DNA of 35,840 nt, from positions 1 through 35,840 of the forward strand of contig JBNGIS010038509.1 in assembly GCA_049999725.1 (NCBI GenBank), in the 5' to 3' direction. Source of the stretch: Haplomitrium mnioides (Eukaryota; Marchantiophyta; Haplomitriopsida; Calobryales). How positions within the stretch are numbered: position 1 is the stretch's first letter; each line of letters opens with the position of its first letter. Positions 20,725-31,600 of the stretch are shown piece after piece. The position numbers and the translations under genes were made by a program. The notes below the pieces were generated by a model. That model was not told the origin of the DNA and ran no database searches. It was given only the letters and a program-made list of their open reading frames with translations.

Positions 20725-22189
20725 GGGTTTAGCACCCACAACTATAGACTTGTCTACATGGGATTTTCCTATCCCATAAATCACTACTAAATCTCTACAT
20801 GCACCTATAGTACCAAGAGCAACATTTTTCTTATAGCACACATAAGCAATATGTATCTCAAATGATATATGATGGAAAAGAAGCCACATCAAAAAAGGAA
20901 GTTGTCAACTTACCTAACAGCTTTCAAATGGTTTGCAGAATGAGTTCATTTTTTACTCATTTGAATGGATAGGAAATTCCATCCAAGATTTCTCCTAGGT
21001 CTATTAATGAAACTCAAAGAAAAACAATTTTACGATAATTGCCAAAAGTTTATGCTTCTCTAGTTTACTAGAAACTTTGTCAATCAAGAGCTCTCTTGCC
21101 TCCATTCTCTTCAAACTAGAGATCGTAATTTTGTCAGAAAAGCTTTGCAATGATTTCTAAAGATATCCACTTTATGTTTTCCATCCACAAAGAACCTTTT
21201 GTCCTTAGCTTTTGGTCACTCACAAGGTTCTTCTTCCACATCTCAAAAATTTCTTGTTGTAGTGTCGAGAGCTCCTCATTGCAAAAAGCAAGTTGAAACC
21301 AATCGTCCTAAACTGCCACTATCTTTGCAAGAGTAGACTTTGGTTTGATTTTCAAAGTCTCCAAAACTAATTCTTACTTCAATTTTTAGGATAAAATGTT
21401 CCCACTCTCCACAAATCTTTGATGCAAATACTCAACCTTTTGGATTGAAGTTATTTCCAAATGATACCTTTAGTTGTAATCGTCATTGGTGGCAAAAATG
21501 TAGCTTCTACTTGTGTAAACCTCACATATATATAGAAATTATAAAGCAACAATGTGAGATTTTTTTCTTCATACTTTATAATCAAAAGTTGTCTTCCAAA
21601 AATCTCATAATAGTACTTTTTTAGACTCTTCACCTTGAACTTTTATTTTTTAACCCACATTTGAGATTAACCTTTATAATGAAGAAAGAGCTTACAATCA
21701 AAAAAGTTCTTATTAAGCCATCAATTTTGGAACTACCTTCAGATTTCCATTCTATACATTCAAAGACGCAAAATTTTGAGCCTTTTGGTGAGAATTTCAT
21801 CACAAACCCAACATCTTTGTATAGCAGCTTCCCAAACCTTATTACTAGCTTCTTCTGATATTGTTTAAATATCTACATGTTCCTTCTCTTGCGACATGCT
21901 CATATCTTTGTGTCAAGCCCTCTTAGTTCTTGAGATCGATGACTAGATGATGCTTCTAATCTAAACTATCTTTCGACAAAGAGGAAATTTCTTGGGTCAC
22001 GTTTGGAGAAGACTATAGCAATGAAATGCTACACAAAAGATTTGCAAGAGTTAGCATTTGTTGTTGCTGAGGTTTTGGCTTTTTGGATGAGCCACTTGGT
22101 AGATCGACTTCCTTTTTGCTTCCTTCTAGTCAAGGTTCAAGCCATTGCATTACGCGTAAAGGACGCAACAACATGGTGGAGAATGCATT
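20725..22189 (-). pseudogene. ParB-methyltransferase family, copy 2 (methyltransferase domain deleted)
   Basis: Read on the minus strand this aligns piece by piece with copy 1. A basic segment comes first (TRRKQKGSRSTKWLIQKAK, about 22,080-22,140), then EAAIQRCW (near 21,817; KESAIQRCR in copy 1), a KYYYEIFGRQ where copy 1 has KYQYKIAGGN (so GGNHS is lost), SIQKVEYLHQRFVESG (near 21,430), ELVLETLKIKPKSTLAKIVA, DDWFQLAFCNEEL and MENIKWISLE, ending at a GGTAAGT donor at 20,913. It then jumps directly to text matching the extreme C-terminus of copy 1 (IAYVCYKKN, TIGACRDLVV, GKSHVDKSIVVGAKP). The intron, the DPPY motif and the SGTG motif are absent, so the catalytic domain was removed. Stops include TAA, TAG and TGA. 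Its N-terminal side abuts the 3' LTR of the chromovirus. Confidence 0.7.
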
Positions 22190-22600
22190 TGTAAAAGAAC
22201 TCAAAGACCAAATCCAAATGAGTAAGAACTCATAGTGAACTATAATAGAGTTCTTCAACCAAATACCAATAAGCCAAGCAAAAGCTAAGCAAGCAAAGAA
22301 CTCAAGTGATTCGAGAGAAACTCCAAAATGAGAAGTGGAGCCATGAAGTCATTCTATTTATACAAGAAAAGAAGGTGTCATCCCCCTTCCTTCACTTACA
22401 AATCACTTCCAATTTCAACCTTAAAAAGTGATCACTTACAAGTCACTTCCAATTTCAACCTTAGAAGTGACCACATACCACTTCACTTAAAGTAACTTTA
22501 AAAACAAGTAATCTTAAAATGATTTTAACCCTAAAAGTGACCCCTACCATTCATTCACTCCTCTTAATTTTCTTATAAATAGCATAACATCATGTTTATA
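22190..22600 (-). repeat. 3' LTR of the chromovirus
   Basis: The right boundary is set by a purine tract (agaaggcgggga on the minus strand, 22,623-22,612) just after the chromodomain. The left boundary is the TGTAAAAG/CTTTTACA terminus at 22,190, beyond which copy 2 similarity begins. A TATA box (TATAAATAG on the minus strand, 22,362-22,354) sits where a U3 promoter is expected. U3 contains a 40-bp tandem duplication (22,395-22,434 and 22,435-22,473). The exact start of the LTR is uncertain by about 15 bp. Confidence 0.65.
22354..22362 (-). promoter_or_regulatory. TATA box in the chromovirus LTR
   Basis: TATAAATAG on the minus strand, preceded by cttg and followed by aatgacttc, in the middle of the LTR. 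The position fits the U3/R boundary of an LTR promoter. Confidence 0.55.
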
Positions 22601-22629
22601 CTATAATATAATCCCCGCCTTCTAGTCGA

Positions 22630-22850
22630 TGATGTCCTTGTCATGACTGGCAGTTTCAAATAATTGAATAACTCTTGAGCATTCTCAAGGTTCAAACATG
22701 GCTCCCAAGTAGCATCATGAAGCGGATATCCCTTCCACAAAACTTTATATTGAACTTGAGGATGTCACCCACACTTGAGGATTTTTTTTAGCCAAAATAT
22801 GGTCCAACTCATATTCTTCATGATCATCCAAAACTATAGGTGGAGGAGAA
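22630..22850 (-). pseudogene. Integrase C-terminal chromodomain
   Basis: The minus strand reads DDHEEYELDHILAKKNPQV, a one-base frame change near 22,755, then YKVLWKGYPLHDATWEP and NLENAQELFNYL. The V-L-W-K-G-Y....T-W-E-P pattern is the chromodomain signature found at the end of chromovirus integrases, where it directs insertion to methylated histone H3. It is followed directly by a polypurine tract, as expected. Confidence 0.9.
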
Positions 22851-23740
22851 ATGTGAACACGGTTTGGAAAAGAAGAAGGGTTGGAAACAAAAAGCTTAAG
22901 TTTAAAGACATTGAATACAAGATAAATCCTCATATGGAGAGGAAGATCAAGTTTTTATGCAACATGAGAAGTAACTTGAGAAATATAGAAAGGGCCAATC
23001 TAAGATGGAGATAACTTTTGGATTTGAGTATCTAAAGACAAAGGAAGATCATGAGTAGAAAGCACTACTTGGTCATCTAAAACATAAGAAAAATCATGAT
23101 GATGCTTATCGGCATATTTGTTTTTCCAATTTTGAGTAATAAGAAGATGGTTTTATGCATCTTACAAGAGAAAGATAAATAAAAAAGAGGGGTACAAAGA
23201 CTTGGAACATTGGAAGAAGAAGGAGAAAGCAAACCATCAAGAACAAGAGGATGTTGACTTGAATTAAAACAAAAGGAGAAAATCTAGTACTTGTTTGTTT
23301 AGAGTTGTTGTATGCAAACTCTACAACTAGTAAGAATTTGTAGTGGTTGAAGAAGGCTACCTGGTTTTTTTTTTAAGCCTTATTTTGTTGACAACTTTCA
23401 CAAGAATGAATAAAACCACGAACATCGAGCTAGGTTTGGCCACCACTAAGTGCGATGAAGCAACTTCATGGTCTTGTCTACCTTAAGATGCCTAGAGATT
23501 GGAATATCATGTGCTTTTTGTAAATGGGCCATTCAAAACACATCATCTTGTGGAACATGAATTTTTATGGCCTTGATAGAGAATACCATCTCGAATGGAA
23601 AAAGTATGATGCTCACTATCTTTGACCGCCAAATATGCGCTAACAAGATTAAAGAAGGCATCTTTCTGTAACTTTTGTCGAAAGCTATCACTAGTTGCTT
23701 CATCAAGATGTAATATACTAACATTTGCAACTTCCAATGT
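22851..23740 (-). pseudogene. Chromovirus integrase (decayed)
   Basis: After the RNase H come a linker (SFRQKLQKDAFFNLV) and DGILYQGHK, then the zinc-binding HHCC region: AHDIPISRHLKVDKTMKLLH with the two histidines (near 23,490), a WWPN, a frame change, and CESCQQNKA (near 23,395), then KKPGSLLQPLQI. The His/Cys spacing and the WWP are typical of Ty3/gypsy integrases. The DDE core between about 23,280 and 22,870 is too broken for me to place the catalytic residues. Confidence 0.8.
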
Positions 23741-23745
23741 ACTAG

Positions 23746-24248
23746 TCAATGATTCGGTCTTTGTGACCATGCATTATGAATGGTGTGGAATCTTCTTGAC
23801 TTGTATTCCAACTTGATATCAAAGAGTTGTAGTTGATCTTCCCATCGATGATGACAACTTGTAATATTCTCCAAGTGAATTGACTGCAACAAAGGTTTGT
23901 GATCAGTGCGTATAAGTACCTTCTTTCCTAAAAGATGGTGTCTCCAAACTTTGGTAGCATAAACCATCACCAATTTCTCTCTATCCCTTGCATAATAATT
24001 CTTCTCTGCTGCATTTAGTCGACGTGATATGAAGGCAATCAAATGAAGTCTATCCTCAAACACTTGTTGTAACACTGCTCTATTAGCAAAATTAGAGGCA
24101 TTAAAATCAACTATACAATGTGCCTTTGGGCTATATAGTTGTAGAATTGGATGAGAAGACACAACATCCTTAAGTTGTTGAAATGCCCCTTGCTATTTGG
24201 TCATCCATTGAAACTTTGCTTCTTTCCTAGCACATCTATAAGCGATGC
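23746..24248 (-). pseudogene. Chromovirus RT end and RNase H
   Basis: The region starts just left of the nested element with the end of RT (LIDVLGKKQSFNG, then GAFQQLKDVVSSHPILQLYS), followed by RNase H: CIVDFNASNFANRAVLQQ (first catalytic Asp), ISRRLNAAEKNYYARDREKL (catalytic Glu in REKL), WRHHLLGKKVLIRTDHKPLL (second Asp in TDHKPL), and HTIHNAWSQRP, where the usual fourth Asp (DALSR) has become Asn. The frame is open for 138 codons from 24,162, so this is the best preserved part of the element. Confidence 0.9.
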
Positions 24249-24252
24249 AGCA

Positions 24253-24755
24253 TGTCATGCGCATACACATCGCTTACACAGCTACATTGTTCCCACACAT
24301 TCCACAACATCTACAAACATACAGTTTAGAATGACAAACAATTGAGTCTCATACGTATACAATGCATGAGACCTCACAATAAAGAAAAGTGATGCCTTCT
24401 CGAGGAAATTCCAAAGTGTTGATCTTTCGATATCAAAACCAACGCACCTTTGCTCATAAGAAATCCACGCTTCTCCAAGAGTTGCAATACCTCTACTCTT
24501 GGTTCATGCAAAATTGACATCGAAAGACAAACTTTTGATGAGAGTACATGGCTTTATATACTAAGGTACAAAAAGACGAAAAGCTCAAAATATTTAAAAA
24601 TAGAAATCTACATGGAATGGTGTGACAACTATTGTGCGCATACACATCACTTACACCTCCATCGTCCGCACACATTCCATGACATCTACAGACATACAAT
24701 AGAGAATGACAAACAATTGAGTCTCATACGCATACAATGCATGAGAAACCACAAT
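24253..24755 (-). repeat. 3' LTR region of the nested element, with duplicated 120-bp block
   Basis: The core 24,388-24,627 matches 32,459-32,697 (about 240 bp, including TATATAAAG and the catggaatggtgtgaca end) and is the LTR pair. It is flanked by two copies of another 120-bp block (24,259-24,380 and 24,636-24,755; both start gcgcatacacatc and end atgcatgag...cacaat). The right copy abuts the polypurine tract, so the true LTR start could be 24,753 or 24,627. No copy of the 120-bp block is seen at the 5' LTR. Confidence 0.65.
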
Positions 24756-24766
24756 CCTCCCCCTAG
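24756..24766 (-). promoter_or_regulatory. Polypurine tract of the nested element
   Basis: CTAGGGGGAGG on the minus strand, followed by ATTG and then TGTGGTTTC. It is a typical plus-strand primer at the inner edge of a 3' LTR. It would place the LTR start at 24,753. Confidence 0.6.
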
Positions 24767-24905
24767 CTGGTGGTCAAGTCTCCTAACACTAGCTAGCCAT
24801 CTATCTCCTAGAAAATTGATATACACCTACTAATGCAAAGACTAGGATGTGGGGTGCAATGGAGCTCCATCATTCACCTCCTATAATCTATACCAACCTT
24901 AGAGC

Positions 24906-25442
24906 TCAATGGAAACTAGTTGTTCTATGAACAATGAGGGAAAGCCATGATCCACCAAGAATAGTAGCCAATTGAGGCATCAAATATGACATATGCCATC
25001 TTTTAGAACATTTGTCACGAATCAACATAGTGGCTGCCCCCTTAAGAGAACCACATAACATGCACTTCAAACCTGCAAGAACTTGTGCCACATTGACATC
25101 CATAATTCCATCAATAATCATAAGGTGATAAGGTGCACAATTACACACATGATACTTCCAAACTATGCCATCATGTCCCTCTAGCTGCAAAACTCCTGAT
25201 GGAAGTACCTCAAGTACTCGTAGAATTTGGCGCTCAGTAGTGACATCAATTATCGTGGGTGATGTCTGTTGCAAACAAACATAATCACCAGAATGAAACT
25301 TCCAAATCCTAGTGCGATATCCACCTCCACATATGGTAGCATATCGTAGTAAAGTATCACGATGCTGAGCAATGGCAAGGTTGTCAAACGCCATTGGCAT
25401 GACTCTCTCAAACACTCGAGCTCTCTCTGAACACACTTGCAC
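24906..25442 (-). pseudogene. Integrase C-terminus with PHD-like zinc finger
   Basis: This is a 178-codon open frame, the longest uninterrupted one in the element. It starts MQVCSERARVFERVMPMAFD and continues NLAIAQHRDTLLRYATICGG, FHSGDYVCLQQ (the GD-V region common in gypsy integrase tails), RQILRVLEVLPSGVLQLEG and HVCNCAPYHL. The end, CMLCGSLKGAATMLIRDKCS and KRWHMSYLMPQL, follows a C4HC3 PHD pattern: C-x2-C present, third Cys replaced by Arg, fourth Cys present, His in WH present, next Cys replaced by Tyr, last pair lost. Such a tail would have read chromatin marks in the active ancestor. The catalytic DDE core is absent. No intact LTR element function remains. Confidence 0.7.
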
Positions 25443-25539
25443 TCAAACATCTGGATCATCCAGATCCACAACCATAGTGACAGCATGTCAAATAGAGGAG
25501 GGTGAATCAGGGTCCTTCTTATCAATCCAGATTCACAAA

Positions 25540-26150
25540 ATCTAAGCCCCTTTCCACTTGAGTCTCACAATCCAAGTAAAAACATACAAATCCATGGCTT
25601 GTCTCAGAACATGGCGTCACTCAATCTCAACGACAAATGCAACAAAAGTTGTATCAATGGAGAACCCTATTGCCCTCTCTCTCTCATCGACATTGGGTTC
25701 CACTAGCTTATGCAAGTTTTCATCCTAAATAATGCCAGAGACTCTTGCCAAAAATACATAAGCTGCAAGGTGACTCACTAATAAATCAATCGGCCTCACT
25801 CTAGCTAAGTGGGTTGCTCCCAACAATAAGATGTTGATCGACAATCCATATAGGTAACCTCACGCTACACTTACTGAAAGCAATCGTGGAAGTTGCTCAA
25901 CCATAAGTGCCACATGCCTCAAGAAGATTCTATGGGCGATCTCACCCTTCTCTACATATACATACCACTCAACTAGAATCCTTGCATGGAGTACAACAAC
26001 TAATCTTGTACTGATGCCCTCAAATAACTCCAACAAACAAATACCATCAACAAGATATTGCTATGACATTGGCAAAGTATCTAATGGTGAAAGATTCACA
26101 AGTCCAGGTGTGACAAAACCATCCAGTGTATGATATAATGCAAATGCATC
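25540..26150 (-). pseudogene. Retrotransposon-encoded C5-cytosine DNA methyltransferase domain (decayed)
   Basis: One minus-strand frame, with few stops over 600 bp, reads ICLLELFEGISTRLVVVLHA (about 25,985-26,039), which fits motif I of C5-methyltransferases (F-x-G-x-G...) with Gly to Glu and Gly to Ser changes, then YVYVEKGEIAHRIF (motif II acidic position), IDLLVSHLAAYVFLARVSG (about 25,743-25,795), the place for the ProCysGln motif IV, where the catalytic Cys is lost. After a probable deletion of the ENV motif region come VDERERAIGFSIDTT (about 25,650-25,690, the ERE..GFP-like block before the C-terminal motifs) and RQAMDLYVFTWIV (about 25,570-25,604, the GNA/GQA motif X). The motif order is correct. 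Identification is from pattern memory; a profile search would settle it. Confidence 0.6.
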
Positions 26151-26417
26151 CTACTAAGCATCCTTAACCAATCTGGACGCATATAATTGCCACAACCTCT
26201 CCTTACTTTCACTAATAAAAATCACCTCCCTTGATGATAGTGTTGGCCTCGAAACCTTCGAAGATGTCTCATCAATGAAAGGAATATCGGTTGCATGTGT
26301 ATTCCTTTCCAACAAGTCAAAGTAGTCGATGATCACCTCACAAAATGTTGATAATGCCATGGGCTGTGATAATGGACCTTCAATTGGTGTACTAAATATG
26401 ACAGGAAACCTGCTCAA
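26151..26417 (-). pseudogene. Linker between protease and methyltransferase domains
   Basis: An 87-codon open frame continues from the protease (a single TGA separates them) with FPVIFSTPIEGPLSQPMALS and SKERLWQLYASRLVKD. It is unrecognised as a domain. It joins protease and methyltransferase in the same frame, which supports one polyprotein. Confidence 0.5.
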
Positions 26418-26960
26418 TCATGCCTCTTCAAATTGCCATCCATGTTGATAGGACACTAACTCGTCCCAAAAATCAATGGTGAACTCTATGGGATATAACA
26501 CCGTACACCCCACCAAAACATTATAAGACTCATCTTTAGTAAGTATGGCTTGAGCTCTCACATGTGAGCTATCTATGGGATGATCAGCTTGCACTCTAAG
26601 CTCAATCTCTCCACGTGTAATGTGTTGTGTGGGTGAAGGTCCTCCCAATAAAGTCTAGATTAGAAAAGGGAAAATATTCACATCTCTGGGCCTCAATCCC
26701 AATCCCTGCACAACTAACATCAATAGTTATGCACATGTATCCAAAAGTACTATGGCTGGCCTGTACACCACATTTGAAGGACCAACCAATCGAAAGATAC
26801 CACTCTAATTGTCGATGGACACCACATTAGGTTTGAATCTCATCCTCTCAAATGTTGGTCGAGTTGATAGCTCCATCAGCCGGGCTTCAACAACATGCCA
26901 TATCTCACCTCCAGACGCAGAGGCACCTGCATCAGCTACTCTACTCATAGGTCCCACCTC
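26418..26960 (-). pseudogene. Aspartic protease of the nested element
   Basis: On the minus strand: ELSTRPTFERMRFKPNVVSI, VLLDTCA at 26,730-26,741 (the D-T/S-G-A catalytic motif with Gly to Cys), LVVQGLGLRPRDVN, then a 76-codon open stretch GEIELRVQADHPIDSSHVRA, SYNVLVGCTVLYPIEFTIDF (the (I/L)-G- motif of retropepsin C-termini) and WDELVSYQHGWQ. A related protease fragment at 17.6 kb preserves GAQPLMLGKLVVQELGL, confirming the motif. Confidence 0.75.
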
Positions 26961-27539
26961 CATATTGGAAGAAGCACCTTGAGTCTCCCTATAGTGTGGC
27001 TGCCAGCCTGAACACTTCAGTTGGTGTGACTCCTCTGGTCAACACATCTACAATTGAAAACAATGGTTTTTTTACCACTAACCTGGCTATCTCCATAACT
27101 GAAGATGCACTCCCCTCCACTTTGGCTGATCTCTCCAAATCTCTAGAAGCCTAAGTAGGATGCATGGAAGTAGTCCTCACCAAATCGGTCAACTCAAATG
27201 ACTGTAGAAGCCTTACCTGCCGGTGAGTATCCCCCCTTTGAGGATTTGACTCCACTGCTGCTACCCTAGGCTCAATAGCCTTGTGGTCATCGTCGTAGAT
27301 GCATCAACGTGGGCTGTCCCACACATAAATCCCATACCAGCTATATCTCCATCAACTTCATATGAAGTGGAGGCTTCACCTCTAGAGTTGGACCTCGCTT
27401 GTGTTGTAGTCATGGCAGCTATCTACTGCTCCAAGTTTACAATCCTAGCATCCTTTGGATCCACACTATTTGTTGGAGCACCCACCTCAACTCTCCCAAC
27501 TGGTGATGCTCCTCTACCATGACCACCTTGCTATTATTT
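26961..27539 (-). other. Gag-protease connector, decayed
   Basis: No domain is recognised. Short frames rich in Ser, Thr, Pro and Val lie between the zinc knuckle and the protease, with many stops. The plus-strand ORF 27,283-27,522 is probably incidental. Confidence 0.4.
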
Positions 27540-28620
27540 TTTTTTTCTCATATATGCGAGCTCCTCCTCATCGTAGCTCTGGATGAAGTGAAAAACATCT
27601 GCTCCTAGTGTGACCTATGACTCCATAGTGGTCACATTGTTGTTGACAAGCTGCACGTGCATCTCCAAAACGCGCTGCTTGTGGCTTCTTTGCCTCTTGA
27701 CATAGCCTTTGCAAATGATCTCCACCACAAGTCCAACCACTTGACTGCTAACTTGCATAAGATGGCAAAGTTGGCTGTCTTCTAGCTTTTAGGCCCTTCC
27801 GTGATGCAGACTATGATGTAGATGTGACTGGAGATGCAGATTTTGGCACTTCTTTTTGAAAACCTATAGTGACTACTCTCTCATTCATCAGGTTGATCTC
27901 AATATGCTCTGACAATGTAACCTTAATGGCTAGAGTGGGATCATAATCCCTGAGAAGCATCTCTCGCTCTCCTCCTCAAATCCCTCTCAAGGATGGAATA
28001 CCAAAATTGGACATCCTGAGCCTCTGTCACTCCTTTCATGACATTAATAAGCTTTGTCATCCTGGTGTAGGCTTCCCTCAACCTCTCTCTAGTCTTGCAC
28101 TAGAACTCCTAAAGACTCTTTAGCTTCTTTGTCCTTATGCCCTAGTAATTTTGCCTCAAAAACTCAAAAAAACTCAACCACAAGGTTTAACAATAGAATC
28201 CCTCCACTCTCTACTACAATGACTAGAATAAGTGTATTGAAAACTCCTCTTATCCCTTAAGCACTAATGCTAAGAATAGTGCCACTTAAGGATGTTGTGT
28301 GGATTGTAAGGTAATAGATACTTGCCCTTCCACCATAGGTGATGGAGACGTAATTGGGTGACCAATATTGTCTCCACTCTTCAATCTCAATTAAATGAGC
28401 ATGCCGGATTTCATGATAATCATCCATGGGCGGCCTTTCCAAATGCTAAAACAAACCTTTCTATGCCATGTGTAAAGAGAGTAGAATTCCACAATGTTTG
28501 CAGATCACACCAAGTATCAAACTCTTGGATGAAATTATTCAAGTCAATGGTGCCTACTGCACTATAGAACCTCCTCGGCCCTTTTGTGACCCCATACATC
28601 TCATCCATATCCCAAGACAA
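27540..28620 (-). pseudogene. Gag of the nested element with zinc knuckle
   Basis: It begins near 28,620 with MSWDMDEMYGVTK and RFYSAVGTIDLNNFIQEFDT (the -LxxFLxxFDxW pattern of gypsy gag). Further down come RERLREAYTRMTKLINVMKG, DVQFWYSILE and RDLRRRARDA (about 27,960-28,100). At 27,595-27,636 lies CDHYGVIGHTRSRC, a CX2CX4HX4C nucleocapsid knuckle with the second Cys changed to Tyr. Frames shift several times. From 27,540 to 26,960 the coding remnant between knuckle and protease is poor and low in complexity. Confidence 0.65.
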
Positions 28621-31600
28621 TAGGGAATGTACCTAAGTGCTAACAAGAGTTTCCTCCTCTTTGTCTCATGTATGAAGTCTTACCAATTGTTGAGTCACTT
28701 CTACTGCAGTTCAAAATTGGAAGCCGCTGCGAGTGATGTTGTACAACAACCTTCCACTCCATGGCTCTGTGTTGACCTCTGCTCAACTAAACTCACTCAC
28801 AGGTTATAGGCTATGCTATAGCCACTCAACCACTTGCCCACAAGTCAGCTGAAATGCACAAATCACCACAAGTGATCCTTCTTTCTCCTTTGGACAAGGT
28901 ACACTTTGCTCGCCAAACCTAGTTGATTGGTCTTCTTCTCAACCTAGGAACAAAATTGACAGCAAATCAAAACTGAACTTTGTTGCTCTTCTCTTGAGCA
29001 CTGCAAACCACTCGTTTGTTTCTTGCAAACAAGTTTTCGGACTTTCTTGCTTCACTTTAGCAAAAATATGGGCTTCCAGATAGCTTGCAACATGAGAGCA
29101 AGCTGGTGGACTCCTACCAACCTTGCACCACTCGGCAAAGGGTATGGTTCATCCTCTCTGAAGTCAAAAATTTGTTATTATTTTAATTTTATTTTATTTA
29201 CCAAAAATTATGTTTTGAATTTGATTCTCTAGAGTTCAATTACCTCAGCTTTGTGTTGCAAACAGACTTTTGGTAGAGGATCTCTTTTGAATTTCTCACC
29301 AAATTTCTGAAATGTCAATGATGCTTCTACTTTGGCTTCAATTTCAACAACTTGCTCCTTCCAAAATTACTTGTGCACTTGGAGCTTGTTGGTGTACACC
29401 TCCAACCACCTTCACAAAGCTTAGCGCAAGGTTCTGGACTAATTTCTCTCTTCTTTGTCCTTTGTTAGATCTGTAGTCTTACCTTGAAACATAGTATGTT
29501 GCTTTCTTCAATCAGATCAAGGCCGTCTCTTCAATCCAAAACAAAGTAATATTATTGCTACTCCTTCCTCAACTGACTTTGTCCCTCTACCTTTTCAAAT
29601 AGATTTTTTGAGATTCAATTCTCTTGATGAAGCTATATTGCCTACTAGCATAACCCTTGGCAAGTTTCTAGTGCCAAAACAGAGTGATCCGCTTAGAGTG
29701 ATCTACTTTGTAAACCGCTGATCTTCTACAGCAAGAACCAACAATACAGAGCGTTGCTCTAGTCTTGCATTGGTTGAGTATCTGCTTTGAACCAAGCACC
29801 AACTAAATCCCTGCTCTAGGCCATGTGCTTCCTCCCAACATACTGCATAATGATTATGAGCTTGCTAGAATTTTAGACTTCAAAAAGGAACTGACTTCCC
29901 CAAGAAAAGCAAATAATACTCTTAGATAGAGCTTTCTCTTCCAATTCAATTGTAGCTAGGAAATGCAAGACATGCAAAAATTGATCCCTTGCAATTGAAC
30001 AACCTAATGAACTTTTTGAAGCTCAGTTCTACTTAGCCTATACAACTCAAACAAGACATAGCTTTTCAAGGGAATTCAAGAATTGTTGTTGGCAGTTGTG
30101 TTGTGACTCCAATTCTTAGTAAATCAATGCTCACAACCCCTCCTCGAGCAAACTTGTTTGCAAATTCTTCCTCTGAATTCTCTACAACAAAATCTTGATG
30201 TGCCTAATAGTGCAACAACAAATAACCACCCTTGGACCAAATCACTTGGAGAGTAGGCAAAACACATCTCCACAAATTCTATACTCACAAATTCCAAAGG
30301 TAGCACTTTGTTATGCTATCTTCTAGAGCAACAATTTGCTCTTCGAGCAACATCCTCAATTCCTTTTTGAGCTTATTGACACTACTACTTTAACCAAATC
30401 TATGATCAACAAAGAAATCAAGACACTATATGTGTGACAATTTCTCCTACTCACTATGCTAGATGAAAAACCAGGGTGCCAAATGTGTTAATGATTTTCT
30501 TGCTCGACTAAATCTTTGCTTCATGCAAGAATACCACAAAGAAGTCTGCTCACAAACTTCAAGGCTTCTTTTTGAGCAACAAACAAACTTCAAAGAAACT
30601 TAAAACATTGTTTCTTTACTTTGATCCACCAAAGAAATCACGATCTTGCTTTAGGCCTTCTTCTTGCGAATTCCTCTTACAAATCTTCTACAATTCCATA
30701 AATTTCCTTTGAAATTTGACTCTGCTATAGCTGCTACCTGAAATCAAATTTGATGGGCAGCCAACAATCTCTTGCAGCAAATCCCAAAGCTGCAAATTCT
30801 GCCTGAGTACTTTTTCTCAGACTTCCTTCAAAATTTTCAACAAGAGCAAATTGATAGTAGTAGTAGATAACCACCTTCTCAAGCATGCAGAACAATTGCA
30901 ATCACTCTTACTTGAGCAATAAGGTATAGATGGTTAACGCCAGTAAAAGATGGCAAGAAAAAATGGAACTCCAGCAGAATTTTACTGTCCTCTTTGACAA
31001 ATTTTGGAGGAGCCAACAAAATCAAGATGGTGCCTTGGTTTCTTCCAAGACCTTCCAATGCTCGTTGTTCTTTGCCAAATCTTGTCTCCCAGATATGGCC
31101 TTTGATGATTAGTGAATCCAATTTGCTGCAACCCCAACTATTGAGGCCTTAGACAGTGGAATCCCTACCTCAAAACGTCACCTCACAAAATCACGAAAAT
31201 GATGCTCTTCTAGAATCAATTCGATAGCAGCTTGACTCTTGCTCACGAAGAGGTTCTCTGCCCAAAAAAAGACCAGCCAAAAACCCTTAAAATCCTGTTG
31301 CTCAACACTCACAAAGTTTGCAGCTCAACCTCCACTCAACAAAGGTCTTCTCTTCTCGACAAAAGCCAGCTGCCACACAAACAAAACCCTGCAATTGTTT
31401 GATCCAAACCAAAACAGCAAGAGCTACTTGTTGAATCCCTGTTCAAAACCACAAGTTGAACTCAATTTTAGCAATTTTTGAGCTGCGGGATTGCTTCCTA
31501 AATCCTCAAATAAAATCCGTCGATGATCTCTTGATGAAGAAACCAATCTGTTTTCTCTTCAATGAAGCTATGTGCACGGCTGATTCTGCTCGACAATTTT

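Noticed and set aside
22003-22194. Plus-strand ORF next to the LTR
   Set aside because: It is the antisense of the N-terminal part of ParB-methyltransferase copy 2.
24493-24833. ORFs on both strands in the 3' LTR region
   Set aside because: They lie across the LTR and duplicated block; no protein similarity.
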